Assembly: GCA_900540385.1 (NCBI GenBank)
Contig: UQFY01000007.1
Span: forward strand, 14,699-78,698
DNA: 64,000 nucleotides
Source: an uncultured Mollicutes bacterium
Lineage (GTDB): Bacteria; Bacillota_I; Bacilli_A; RFN20; CAG-826
Direction: 5' to 3'
In this document: positions 46,654-54,562 of the stretch, in pieces
Layout: each line of letters begins with the position of its first letter
Position numbering within the stretch: the first letter of the stretch is position 1
Made by a program: the position numbers and the translations under genes
The notes under the pieces: generated by a model
The model's input: the letters and a program-made list of their open reading frames with translations, nothing else
The model's database searches: none
Told to the model about the DNA's origin: nothing

Positions 46654-47970
46654 ATGTTAAAAAGAAAAGCGTATCAAGAACTTGTCGAATGGAAAAACAC
46701 ACATAAGAATGACTGCCTAATGGTCAAAGGAGCAAGGCAAGTTGGAAAAACTTTTCTTGTCCGCGAATTTGGAAAAAAAGAATATAAAAGCTTCATTGAA
46801 ATTAATTTCATTAAAAATCAAGAGTTGAAACAGATTTTTACTGGGACATTGGACGCAGAGTCAATCTATAAAAGAATGACTGCTATGATAAACGGAACGA
46901 ATTTAATTGAAGGGAACACCTTGATATTCTTAGATGAAATTCAAGCTTGTGGAAATGCTCGGACCGCTTTGAAATTTCTTGCTGAAGACGGCAGGTTTGA
47001 TGTTATTACTTCTGGTAGCCTTTTAGGACTGACATATGGTGAAGATGCGGATGAAAACACCGAAGAACCAGAATCTGTCCCCACTGGATATGAAACATTT
47101 CTTACAATGTATTCGCTTGATTTTGAAGAATTTCTATGGGCTGAAGGATATGAAAATGCAATTCCGTATTTGAGAGAACTTTTTGACAAGAAAGAGAAAG
47201 TTCCTTTCTCAATCAATGAAAAATATGAAACGCTATTCCGTGAATATATGGTTGTCGGCGGAATGCCTGAGGTTGTTTCTAACTATGTTGTTAATCACGA
47301 CTTTACGAAAGTTAGTGTTTTGCAGGATAGAATCTTAGAAAATTATCGCTTTGATATTTCGAAACGGGCAAAAGGATCAGAAAAAATTAAAGTATGTCAG
47401 TGCTATGATGCTATCCCAAAACAACTTGCCAAAGAAATTAAAAAATTCCAATATTCTACAGTCGAAAAAGGCCAAACAAGCAAAAAATATGCTGGAAGTG
47501 TTCAATGGCTAAAGGATTCTAATATTGTTAATCCATGCTATCACGTTCACGAACCCTATTTGCCATTGATGGCAAATTCTGATGATAATCAATTTAAGCT
47601 GTACATCAATGATACTGGCTTATTATGCGCCATGTATGGATTCGAAACCAAAAAAGCGATTCTAGAAAACACAATCAAAGGGAATGCTAAGGGAGGAATT
47701 TACGAAAATATCATCGCGGAAACTCTAGTGAAGAAAGGATATGCACTTTATTACTATAAGCCCGACGATTCTAACGAATTAGAATTCCTTATTGAAAAGA
47801 ATGGAGAAGTTATTCCTTTAGAGGTGAAGGCTGGGAATACTGCAACAAAATCATTGAATAGATTTATCGAAACATATAAACCATCTGTTGCCTATAAAAT
47901 CATTGATGGGAATATAGGAACATCTGATGTTAAAGTGAGCATTCCACATTACATGACAATGTTTTTATGA
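46654..47970 (+). CDS. AAA ATPase with DUF4143 domain, group 2 (nuclease motif kept)
   Basis: A 438-aa ATPase. Walker A GARQVGKT is at 26-33, Walker B TLIFLDEIQ, sensor TSGSLLG, GGMPEVVSNYV in the middle and NELEFLIEKNGEVIPLEVKAG near the C-terminus, giving an intact E...E-V-K nuclease-type core. GGAGG ribosome site 8 bases before ATG. Three 33-bp repeats precede its promoter. A hairpin terminator after it has been split by a small inverted-repeat element. It resembles the proteins at 44848 and 53173 more than those at 1253 and 48423. Confidence 0.88.
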   Translation: MLKRKAYQELVEWKNTHKNDCLMVKGARQVGKTFLVREFGKKEYKSFIEINFIKNQELKQIFTGTLDAESIYKRMTAMINGTNLIEGNTLIFLDEIQACGNARTALKFLAEDGRFDVITSGSLLGLTYGEDADENTEEPESVPTGYETFLTMYSLDFEEFLWAEGYENAIPYLRELFDKKEKVPFSINEKYETLFREYMVVGGMPEVVSNYVVNHDFTKVSVLQDRILENYRFDISKRAKGSEKIKVCQCYDAIPKQLAKEIKKFQYSTVEKGQTSKKYAGSVQWLKDSNIVNPCYHVHEPYLPLMANSDDNQFKLYINDTGLLCAMYGFETKKAILENTIKGNAKGGIYENIIAETLVKKGYALYYYKPDDSNELEFLIEKNGEVIPLEVKAGNTATKSLNRFIETYKPSVAYKIIDGNIGTSDVKVSIPHYMTMFL

Positions 47971-48001
47971 AATAAATTGCTCTTAAAGAAAAGCAAATCA
48001 G

Positions 48002-48025
48002 GGGGCAATTACACACAATTGCCCC
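48002..48025 (+). terminator. Hairpin after the ATPase gene, separated from its T-tract
   Basis: GGGGCAATT and AATTGCCCC form a perfect 9-bp stem with a 6-base loop. The next base begins the inverted-repeat element; the T-rich TTTTGTTTGTC expected after such a stem lies at 48332, on the other side of the element. Confidence 0.55.
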
Positions 48026-48331
48026 TGTCGCTATGACGTTATTTGTTTCCATGGTATTTCTTGTTCGAGATCACCATTCTTTTCCACGGGTGATTTGGCC
48101 CCGGCTTCCATACCGGCCTTCCAACCTTTCTTTTTGCACCCCTTGTCTCCTGCCTTTTCTCAATTTGGACCGTGTTCCAGAGTTTTTCCTCGTGAACCGC
48201 GACGATTTTGCCCTCTGCTGCTTTTTTGACGATCGATTCGACGTATTTGCTGTTCAGTTTCTTCATACTGTTGATCTCCCGATTGAATGCTAAAGGATAA
48301 TTAATCGGAAACAAATAACGTCATAACGACA
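48026..48331. mobile_element. 306-bp miniature element with 25-bp terminal inverted repeats
   Basis: The left end (48026-48050) and the right end (48307-48331) are inverted copies, 24 of 25 bases identical, opening TGTCG and running to GTTATTTGTTTCC. The inside carries one 75-aa basic reading frame on the minus strand and is less A/T-rich than the surroundings. No target-site duplication is evident. It is too short for a transposase, so it is a MITE-like or deleted insertion sequence. It sits exactly between a terminator stem and its T-tract. Confidence 0.75.
48039..48266 (-). CDS. Small basic protein of the miniature element, possible transposase tail
   Basis: A 75-aa, strongly basic protein. 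GGGAGA lies 8 bases before ATG 48266, and the stop codon lies inside the left inverted repeat. The sequence has KYVESIVKKAAEG, a KRKVGRPVWKPGPNHPWKR segment and a Lys-rich end. From memory, a G-R-P...P-x-x-H-P-W motif ends some DDE transposases, so this may be what is left of one. It could also be a small DNA-binding protein. Expression is uncertain. Confidence 0.45.
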   Translation of the reverse strand: MKKLNSKYVESIVKKAAEGKIVAVHEEKLWNTVQIEKRQETRGAKRKVGRPVWKPGPNHPWKRMVISNKKYHGNK

Positions 48332-48348
48332 TTTTGTTTGTCATTTCG

Positions 48349-48405
48349 TTGAGATCAAAGTTCAAAGTTAGTATAATGTAATCGAAAAAAATGCAAGTTC
48401 TTGCA
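48349..48405 (+). promoter_or_regulatory. Promoter with downstream dyad, group 1 ATPase gene
   Basis: TTGAGA (48349-48354), 17 bp, TATAAT (48372-48377): a strong promoter with start near 48384. TGCAAG-TT-CTTGCA (48392-48405) lies 15 bases after the -10, the same place as the dyad in front of the related gene at 1253. Confidence 0.65.
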
Positions 48406-48422
48406 AAAAATGAGAATTGACA

Positions 48423-49745
48423 ATGACATTCGCCAGAGATAAATATCTTAATCAATTAATAAAATCAAAAGAAAACGGATTTCCTAAAGTCATTACTGGA
48501 ATACGAAGATGTGGAAAGTCTTATTTGCTAGATAAAATTTATAGAGAATACTTAGAAAAAAACGGTGTTAATCCAGGCAATATTCTCTATATAGATTTAG
48601 AAGATGCTTTGAATTATAAATACTGGGATCCTTTGTATTTGTATGATTATGTTTTGGATGTCTCGAAAGATAAAAATGGTGTTGTTTATATTATCATCGA
48701 TGAAATACAACACGTATATAAAATTCTTAATCCAAATTTAACAAATGGCGAACATGTTAAGGCGAATGACAATGACGAGGATGTTATTTCATTTGTTAAT
48801 GTAGTGCTTGGTTTATCGAAAAAGAAAAATTTAGATGTTTATGTTACTGGCAGTAATTCAAAAATGTTATCAAGCGATATTGCTACAGAGTTAAGAAACA
48901 AAGAAACGGAGATTAAAATCGAACCACTTTCCTTCAAAGAGTTCCTTGATGCCACCAATTTAGAACCAGAAGCAGCATTAAATGAATATATGTTCCATGG
49001 CGGAATGCCACTTTCATTATATGAAAAAACTGATGCAGGTAAAGAAGAGTATTTATTAGGATTGATTAAAAAAACATACATAAAAGATGTTATAGAAAGA
49101 AAAGGTTTTAGAAATGAAGAGGCAGTTAGAGAAGTGCTTAATGTTCTTTCAAGCTGTGTTGGACAATTAATTAATTCAAACAACATATCTAATTATTTCG
49201 AAAGTGTGAAAAAACAAAAAATTGATGATGAAACAGTCCAAAAATATATTAATTCGTTTATAGACTGTTTCTTGATTAAAAAAGCAGAAAGATACGACAT
49301 TAGAGGCAAGGCAAAGATAGGAGCCCAATACAAATATTATTTTTCTGACTTAGGTTTAAGAAATGCGCTGTTGAATTTTTTGCATTCCGACGATGGTTTT
49401 TCACTAGAAAATACTATTTATAATGAGCTTATATATCGCGGATTTAATGTGGACGTTGGAGTTGTTGAAACAAATGAGCCAAATAAAAATCGGAATTATG
49501 TTAGAAAACAACGTGAGGTTGATTTTATAGCAACAAGAGGCAGCGAAAAATATTATATCCAATCTGCATTTTCACTCAGTTCACAAGAAGCATATTTTAG
49601 AGAAAAAGAATCAATAAGCAAAATCAATGACTTTAATAAAAAAATCCTAGTTGTTAGAGATCCTATTAAATTAAGAAGAGATGAAAAAGGCATTGAAACA
49701 ATTGGAGCAGTTGAGTTCCTTCTAAATGAAGATTATTTAAGATAA
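48423..49745 (+). CDS. AAA ATPase with DUF4143 domain, group 1
   Basis: A 440-aa ATPase. Walker A GIRRCGKS is at 26-33, Walker B YIIIDEIQ, VTGSNSKMLSSDIATELR is almost the same as in the protein at 1253, and YYFSDLGLRNALLNF is shared with it. The nuclease-core position reads EVDFIA...YYIQSAF, again without E-x-K. The frame begins with TTG at 48417, but ATG 48423 is the likelier start; GAGAA is a weak ribosome site. Role unknown, as for the family. Confidence 0.85.
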   Translation: MTFARDKYLNQLIKSKENGFPKVITGIRRCGKSYLLDKIYREYLEKNGVNPGNILYIDLEDALNYKYWDPLYLYDYVLDVSKDKNGVVYIIIDEIQHVYKILNPNLTNGEHVKANDNDEDVISFVNVVLGLSKKKNLDVYVTGSNSKMLSSDIATELRNKETEIKIEPLSFKEFLDATNLEPEAALNEYMFHGGMPLSLYEKTDAGKEEYLLGLIKKTYIKDVIERKGFRNEEAVREVLNVLSSCVGQLINSNNISNYFESVKKQKIDDETVQKYINSFIDCFLIKKAERYDIRGKAKIGAQYKYYFSDLGLRNALLNFLHSDDGFSLENTIYNELIYRGFNVDVGVVETNEPNKNRNYVRKQREVDFIATRGSEKYYIQSAFSLSSQEAYFREKESISKINDFNKKILVVRDPIKLRRDEKGIETIGAVEFLLNEDYLR

Positions 49746-49882
49746 TTTGTAATATCTAAACGCTACTTACTACGCTCATCTTTTGTTTTTAGGACAAAAA
49801 CTACAATTCATTTTTTGCTCCAGTTCATGTTGAAACAATTGCCCCTTGTCTTTCTTCTCTTTTAGGAAAATAATAATGACGT

Positions 49883-50034
49883 ACATATCAAGAGAAGGCG
49901 AGAGATTACACTCTATGACCCTTCAGCAACCTGCCTAATTAAATCATTAGGTAAGGTGCTCCAGTGTAAAACGATGGGCACAAAGAAATCTAATTACATA
50001 CATATGTCCCATCGATCGATGGGCTTTTTCTTTC
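49883..50034 (+). promoter_or_regulatory. SAM-I (S-box) riboswitch with terminator
   Basis: P1 pairs ACATAT (49883-49888) with ATATGT (50002-50007). The k-turn region AGAGAAGG pairs AAGG with CCTT (P2a); AGAG/CTCT is P2b; its loop TTACA (49906-49910) pairs with TGTAA (49965-49969), the SAM-I pseudoknot. CAGCAACC, P3 (CTAAT/ATTAG) and AAGGTGCT follow as in the S-box consensus. CCCATC-GATC-GATGGG plus five T is the terminator; CGATGGG (49972-49978) can pair with CCCATCG (50008-50014) as antiterminator. SAM should thus switch the downstream gene off. P4 is weak. Confidence 0.9.
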
Positions 50035-50071
50035 TCTTGATTGTCTTGTTATAGAAAGGAGAAAGAAAAAT

Positions 50072-51073
50072 ATGGCAAGATTACACTTATTCAAAAAATT
50101 AAAGGAGAAACTGGTTGCAAGGCTAGAAAAATGGATAGCCGCTCTTCAAGAGAAAGCAATTGAATTGAATTTTGAGCTTTTAGAAGCAAAAGGTTTCATC
50201 GTCTTAAAGGACATTCAATTGAAAAAGGAGATACCTAGCACATTTGTTAGTTATTTCCTTATCGGACCTCACTCCCTTATTTGCATGGATGTCCGTAACT
50301 GGAAAGGAAAACTTGAAGGAGATCCTACCTCCCTAACTTGGAAGAAAATCAATGAGAACGGTAGCGAAAAGATCAAACCGAATCCCGTTCTTAAAAATCA
50401 AAATAACATCATCATTCTTCAACAAATGCTTGGCAAAGATTATCTGGTAAGCAACATTGTTTTCTTCCCTTATGCCAAAATAGGTTCCATCCAATCGGAT
50501 AATGTTGCAACTCTAGATACCCTTCAGGATAAGGTTGATGCATTAGATAGTTTCAATCCTCCACTCTCTGAAGAGGAAATGAGCAAGATTGCCCATCGTT
50601 TTGCAAAAAAGGCGAAAAAGAATGATGTGGATGAGCAAATTGAGGTCATAAAGAACATTAAGAAAAAGAAAGAATCCTCGATTAAGAAGAAAATCGTTGT
50701 GATCGGGGACGATCCTTTCTTACATGAAAGAGGCGCGTTTAAAGAGCTGGTTGAAAAATTTGGCTTTTCCGAGAAACAGTTTGTCCTCTTAAATGATTAC
50801 GACAAAATTAGAATGAAAGGTGGAAAGCTGCTGCAATCCACAAAAGGAAGAAAAGACAAATATGCAGGCGTTATTTTTGGTTCCGTCCCCCACTCTTCTT
50901 CCAATATGCCTCTAGGGAATTTTTCTTCGGAAGACTTAGGAGAAGATTACCCTCCTATCATTCATTGCACCCTCACCCAACAAAATGGCAAGCTTCGTTT
51001 AACGAAAAGCAATTTTGCTAAAGCGTTATTGAAACTTCAAAACAAAGAGAGAGTGTTACTTGAAACAGAATAA
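50072..51073 (+). CDS. NERD-domain-like protein under SAM riboswitch control
   Basis: A 333-aa cytosolic protein. Residues 1-50 are a Lys-rich helical lead. Residues about 50-160 resemble NERD (nuclease-related domain): VSYFLIGPHSLICMDVRNWKGKLEGD matches the usual D-H-x-x-I-G-P-x-G-x-x-x-I-E-x-K-N-W-x-G, but the Asp-His is absent and E-x-K reads D-V-R, so the nuclease centre is probably damaged. Residues about 210-333 (KKKIVVIGDDPFLHERGAF, GVIFGSVPHSS) look Rossmann-like and were not identified. AAAGGAGA ribosome site. No methionine gene is nearby, which makes the riboswitch odd. Confidence 0.65.
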   Translation: MARLHLFKKLKEKLVARLEKWIAALQEKAIELNFELLEAKGFIVLKDIQLKKEIPSTFVSYFLIGPHSLICMDVRNWKGKLEGDPTSLTWKKINENGSEKIKPNPVLKNQNNIIILQQMLGKDYLVSNIVFFPYAKIGSIQSDNVATLDTLQDKVDALDSFNPPLSEEEMSKIAHRFAKKAKKNDVDEQIEVIKNIKKKKESSIKKKIVVIGDDPFLHERGAFKELVEKFGFSEKQFVLLNDYDKIRMKGGKLLQSTKGRKDKYAGVIFGSVPHSSSNMPLGNFSSEDLGEDYPPIIHCTLTQQNGKLRLTKSNFAKALLKLQNKERVLLETE

Positions 51074-51086
51074 ATGACAGCGTTTG

Positions 51087-51107
51087 AAACGAAGTTACTT
51101 CGTTTTT
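51087..51107 (+). terminator. Terminator of the NERD-like gene
   Basis: AAACGAAG and CTTCGTTT form a perfect 8-bp stem with a 3-base loop, followed by TT-A. It begins 14 bases after the stop codon. Further A/T-rich imperfect repeats with TTCGCTTT follow to about 51165. Confidence 0.6.
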
Positions 51108-51248
51108 AGAGAAATATATTTCGCTTTTAAAGAAATTACTTCGCTTTATATTTCTTTTTGATGAGAAGTTAAATTGCTTTAGTAGGCTCATTACTCAGCT
51201 TCTTTACCATCATTTTGAGATTAAACCAAACTTTTGGCCTTACGAAGT

Positions 51249-51481
51249 CTACCTACAGAAAAACTTAGGCATATGCTCTTTGGTGATGAAACGACTCATT
51301 GCGTTCCATTTTCAAAGGACCGCAAAAGTTCGTGATGATGGTTGAAATTATGTATTCCTCGAAAGATATTTAAGGCTTAATACGCATAGTTTTCATAAAA
51401 CCGGAACTCACCGATAAAGGAATTAACTTTTGCGTTGATTTCAATCCATTTGCTGTAGAATAACGGCTTATTGCGGTTGCG
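51249..51481 (-). pseudogene. Decayed coding remnant, unidentified
   Basis: On the minus strand one frame reads RNRNKPLFYSKWIEINAKV and on to ENYAY before a stop (51379-51377). The same frame then continues ALNIFRGIHNFNHHHELLRS to a second stop (51298-51296). Another frame goes on as MSRFITKEHMPKFFCR (51299-51252). The amino acid make-up looks protein-like across the breaks, suggesting an old gene with stops and a frameshift. No family was recognised. The rest of 51108-51483 shows nothing else. Confidence 0.3.
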
Positions 51482-51483
51482 TA

Positions 51484-53094
51484 TTAGTTAATAGGAGTTA
51501 GAACAATAACGTCACTCGATTTTGTTTTCTCAAAAGAGATCTGATCATTTTGATCAAGACACCCTTCAAACTCATTGAAGGAATCATCTGTTCCGGTAAG
51601 CACAATCTGACCATCTTGGATGTCCATGGTTTTAATGTTGTACCCATCCAAGATTAATTCTTCCGTTTTGTCTTTCTCAAAAGAGTATTTATAAAGACGG
51701 CTTTCGGCATTCAAAGAATATAAATAATTACCCCGTTGAATGATGTTATATACTTCAGCATTGTTGACGATTTTATATATTTCATCTTTTGAAGAGATTT
51801 CTTTCTTTAAGTAGGCGTATTGGTCTAAAGCCTGATACTCGGCAATGCCGTCGTAACTGAAGAAAAACGAGACTCCATTCTCTCTTGAATATAAGGTTCG
51901 GTAACCATAAATCCCTTCAGGCCAATCTAATCGATTGTTTTGCTGATATGAATAACCATGAACGATATCCCCATTATCAAGCAAAGAAACAAAATCATAA
52001 TGAAAATCAAAATAATATGCATCAAGGAATTGTTTTCGGGTTAATGTTGCAAAATTATTTTCTTTAAGCTCTTCATAATTCGATATCTTATCTTTGTTGT
52101 TTTCTAACCAATTTTCAAGCGTGTTATATGACCAAGTGGACGGATCGTTGTAGTTCACCTTTTGTGGATAATTATAGTAAATATAATCATCATATTCTCC
52201 ACATGCTGGGGCTGAGACAAACTCCCCATTTTCACTGAAGACGTAGGCTGTTTTTCCATCGTTCAAATGAGCGTATATCTCTTTATTTACATTATCAAAA
52301 AAGATGTTAGCATTGCCATCAAGGTAGGTTGTAAATTTATGAAGTTTAGAATCTGAGGCTGTTATAATGCCGTTTTCAACATAAGCGTTGCCGTATTTAT
52401 CAATTCTCAATTTATTGTAATCATGGTTTCCAAGATATTTGAAATTTAGCCCGTCTTCATTTTCATACACTTTACAAAGACTGCTTTCATAAGAGATAAG
52501 AAAAGAACCGTCCGCCTGTTTGAAACAAGTTTCGACCCCAGACATATCATCGCTTATTTCGTAGAAGTTGATAGCTTTATAAATTTTTCCTGTTTTCTTA
52601 GAAAGAGTAAAAGAACCGCTGCCAAAAAGAGTGGGGCCATTATCTATGTTTACCTTATATGGTGCTTTATCTGATGAATTTCCTGGGATAAAAGTAATAA
52701 AATCTCCCCAAACGCAATAGGCATGAATTGGAAAGTCTAAACTCGTTTTCTCATTAACAAATGATAGATTTTCAACGGAGCCGTTCTTTAGTTGCCCTAT
52801 TAAAGTAAATGGTTCATCAGATAACATGAACCTCGGCGTTGAACTTCTGCCTGAAATGTATACAGGCGTTTCTATGTTTTCGCCTTCTTTGCCTCGCAAG
52901 GCTTTTTTGCTTCTCTTTGTGTTTGAATGTTTTATTGAGCCAACGCCGATTGCTTGATAATCATCTAAATTTTTTAGTTTAAAGTTTTGCAGATTCTCGT
53001 AAATTTCGTTTGAATTATCTTGCTTTGTATTTGAACAGCCAATGCAGGTGCCAACAAGCGTGATTAATGAAATGATGAATGTTTTCCTTTTCAT
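51484..53094 (-). CDS. Surface lipoprotein, beta-propeller-like, with variable promoter
   Basis: A 536-aa exported protein with a signal peptide and probable lipid attachment at Cys20 (CIGC, an unusual Cys at -3). The mature chain is beta-rich, with regularly spaced YxYSFEKDKTE, GNYLYSLNAESRLYKY, KTAYVFSENGEFVSAP and IDKYGNAYVENG strands, suggesting a six- to eight-bladed propeller. No active site is recognised. AGGGGAAG ribosome site. The promoter has a run of eight C between -35 and -10, so expression may switch on and off. It lies among defence-type genes with no operon partner. Confidence 0.75.
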   Translation of the reverse strand: MKRKTFIISLITLVGTCIGCSNTKQDNSNEIYENLQNFKLKNLDDYQAIGVGSIKHSNTKRSKKALRGKEGENIETPVYISGRSSTPRFMLSDEPFTLIGQLKNGSVENLSFVNEKTSLDFPIHAYCVWGDFITFIPGNSSDKAPYKVNIDNGPTLFGSGSFTLSKKTGKIYKAINFYEISDDMSGVETCFKQADGSFLISYESSLCKVYENEDGLNFKYLGNHDYNKLRIDKYGNAYVENGIITASDSKLHKFTTYLDGNANIFFDNVNKEIYAHLNDGKTAYVFSENGEFVSAPACGEYDDYIYYNYPQKVNYNDPSTWSYNTLENWLENNKDKISNYEELKENNFATLTRKQFLDAYYFDFHYDFVSLLDNGDIVHGYSYQQNNRLDWPEGIYGYRTLYSRENGVSFFFSYDGIAEYQALDQYAYLKKEISSKDEIYKIVNNAEVYNIIQRGNYLYSLNAESRLYKYSFEKDKTEELILDGYNIKTMDIQDGQIVLTGTDDSFNEFEGCLDQNDQISFEKTKSSDVIVLTPIN

Positions 53095-53115
53095 GGTTCT
53101 TCCCCTTTTGGCTAA

Positions 53116-53143
53116 AGTTTAAATCTAGAGGGGGGGGTGTCAA
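53116..53143 (-). promoter_or_regulatory. Promoter with C8 tract in the spacer
   Basis: On the minus strand a consensus -35 TTGACA (53143-53138) is followed at once by eight C (53137-53130), then TCTAGATT and TAAACT (53121-53116) as -10. The spacer is 16 bp. Loss or gain of a C would change spacing to 15 or 17. Confidence 0.65.
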
Positions 53144-53172
53144 TTTTATGAATAAAAACAAATAAACCATTC

Positions 53173-54531
53173 TTAAAGCATGAAAAAGAACATATATGGA
53201 GGAACTTTTATTCCTTTTTCGTCGATGGAGAACTGCTTCGGATGCACTATGTAGGAATTGGCGACCCTCTTTCCGAATTTCTTTTTGAAAGCATCGTAGG
53301 AAGAGGTGGTGTAATTTTGGGAAGATTTGACTTCGATTGGGCATACTTTTAGGTTAGTTTTACTTTCATTTGAAATCATGAAGTCTATTTCAATGTCATT
53401 TCTTCCTTTCTCCTTCGAGTAATGCGCATAAAAATACAGTTTCCTTCCTTTGGAAACTAACATTTGGGCGATGACATTTTCATAAAACATTCCTTCGTTT
53501 AATGAAAGTTTACCTTCCATAATGTTTTTATATAATTTGTTCGAGACAATTTCGTTTTCGGAAAATGTGTGGCTAACCAAAAGGCCGGTATCGCCCATAT
53601 AACATTTCACGGAGGAGTCATCCTTATTTAAAGCAAAGCCAACATTAGGATCTGTACATTTAAAGCAGAGGTTGCATATCATCGAATCATCAAGCCAAAA
53701 TAGCGGCTCATCATACTTGCTGAACGTGGAATTGGAATCGATTTTAGATAAAACAACCTTTTTTTCGTGAGTAGAAAGATATCCAGGTATATTTTCAAAC
53801 AACGCTGAAGCCTTAGAACTATATTTTTTGCTCGCTTTGAAAATGTCATTCTTGTACAAAGATAAAATTTCTCTTTTCGCCATATCTGAAGCGTTGAAAT
53901 CCCTACTATTTTCAAAATAAGCGACAACGCTTTGAGGCATGCCGCCAACGAGGATGTACTCTTTGAAAAGACGCATTGCTTTTTTGTGATAGATATCATC
54001 CAGTGGCTGTTTCTTTTTGACGCATTCTTTAATGTAGTCGATTAACACCAATTCATTTGCTGCCCATAAAAATTCCTCAAAGTCTAGAGGATACATTTTA
54101 ATTTTATGCTCTTCTGATGGTATTACGATGTCGTTAACGTTTTCTTTGATTGATATTAAAGAACCAGTTTCTATATATGAATATCGACCATCATTAACAA
54201 GGTATTTAATTGCTTCTCTTGCCCTCGGAAATTTTTGAACTTCGTCAAAAATGATTAGACTTTCGTTCCGATAAAGCCTCGTGTTGTATAGTAAAGATAG
54301 GTTTTGGAAAAAAATATCTAAGTTATCTAAATTGTCAAAGTTATCTTTTATCTTTTTATTGGCTTTAGCGAAATCAATGATTATGTAGGATTTATAGTTT
54401 TCCTCAGCAAAACGTTTGCACGCTGTGGATTTGCCAATTCGTCTCGCGCCCTCTACCAAAAGAGCGTGTTTATCGCTGTATTTCCCCTTCCATTCAGCTA
54501 ATTGATCATATATTTTTCTTTTGAGTTCCAT
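53173..54531 (-). CDS. AAA ATPase with DUF4143 domain, group 2 (nuclease motif kept)
   Basis: A 452-aa ATPase. Walker A GARRIGKS is at 28-35, Walker B LIIFDEVQ, sensor YIETGSLISI, GGMPQSVVAYF in the middle, and NDIEIDFMISNESKTNL-KVCPIEVKSS near the C-terminus with an intact D...E-V-K core. GAGGG ribosome site. Four 34-bp repeats lie directly upstream on the coding side. Its end is 30 bases from the -35 of the phase-variable lipoprotein promoter. Role unknown; see the other four members in this window. Confidence 0.87.
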   Translation of the reverse strand: MELKRKIYDQLAEWKGKYSDKHALLVEGARRIGKSTACKRFAEENYKSYIIIDFAKANKKIKDNFDNLDNLDIFFQNLSLLYNTRLYRNESLIIFDEVQKFPRAREAIKYLVNDGRYSYIETGSLISIKENVNDIVIPSEEHKIKMYPLDFEEFLWAANELVLIDYIKECVKKKQPLDDIYHKKAMRLFKEYILVGGMPQSVVAYFENSRDFNASDMAKREILSLYKNDIFKASKKYSSKASALFENIPGYLSTHEKKVVLSKIDSNSTFSKYDEPLFWLDDSMICNLCFKCTDPNVGFALNKDDSSVKCYMGDTGLLVSHTFSENEIVSNKLYKNIMEGKLSLNEGMFYENVIAQMLVSKGRKLYFYAHYSKEKGRNDIEIDFMISNESKTNLKVCPIEVKSSQNYTTSSYDAFKKKFGKRVANSYIVHPKQFSIDEKGIKVPPYMFFFML

Positions 54532-54562
54532 TGTTCTTAGCCCTCTATATTTTAACGAATAT

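Noticed and set aside
48033..48293. Plus-strand 86-codon frame inside the miniature element
   Set aside because: No ribosome site and no protein-like pattern; the minus-strand frame has a good ribosome site and a coherent basic sequence.
49838..49880. CAATTGCCCC and a GGAAAATAATAATGACG stretch as a second copy of the miniature element's flank and end
   Set aside because: The likeness is short and needs several gaps; it may be chance in A/T-rich DNA.
51108..51165. TTCGCTTT/GAAAT repeats after the NERD-like gene as a regulatory RNA
   Set aside because: Pairing is imperfect and low in complexity, and no promoter or conserved motif supports an RNA.
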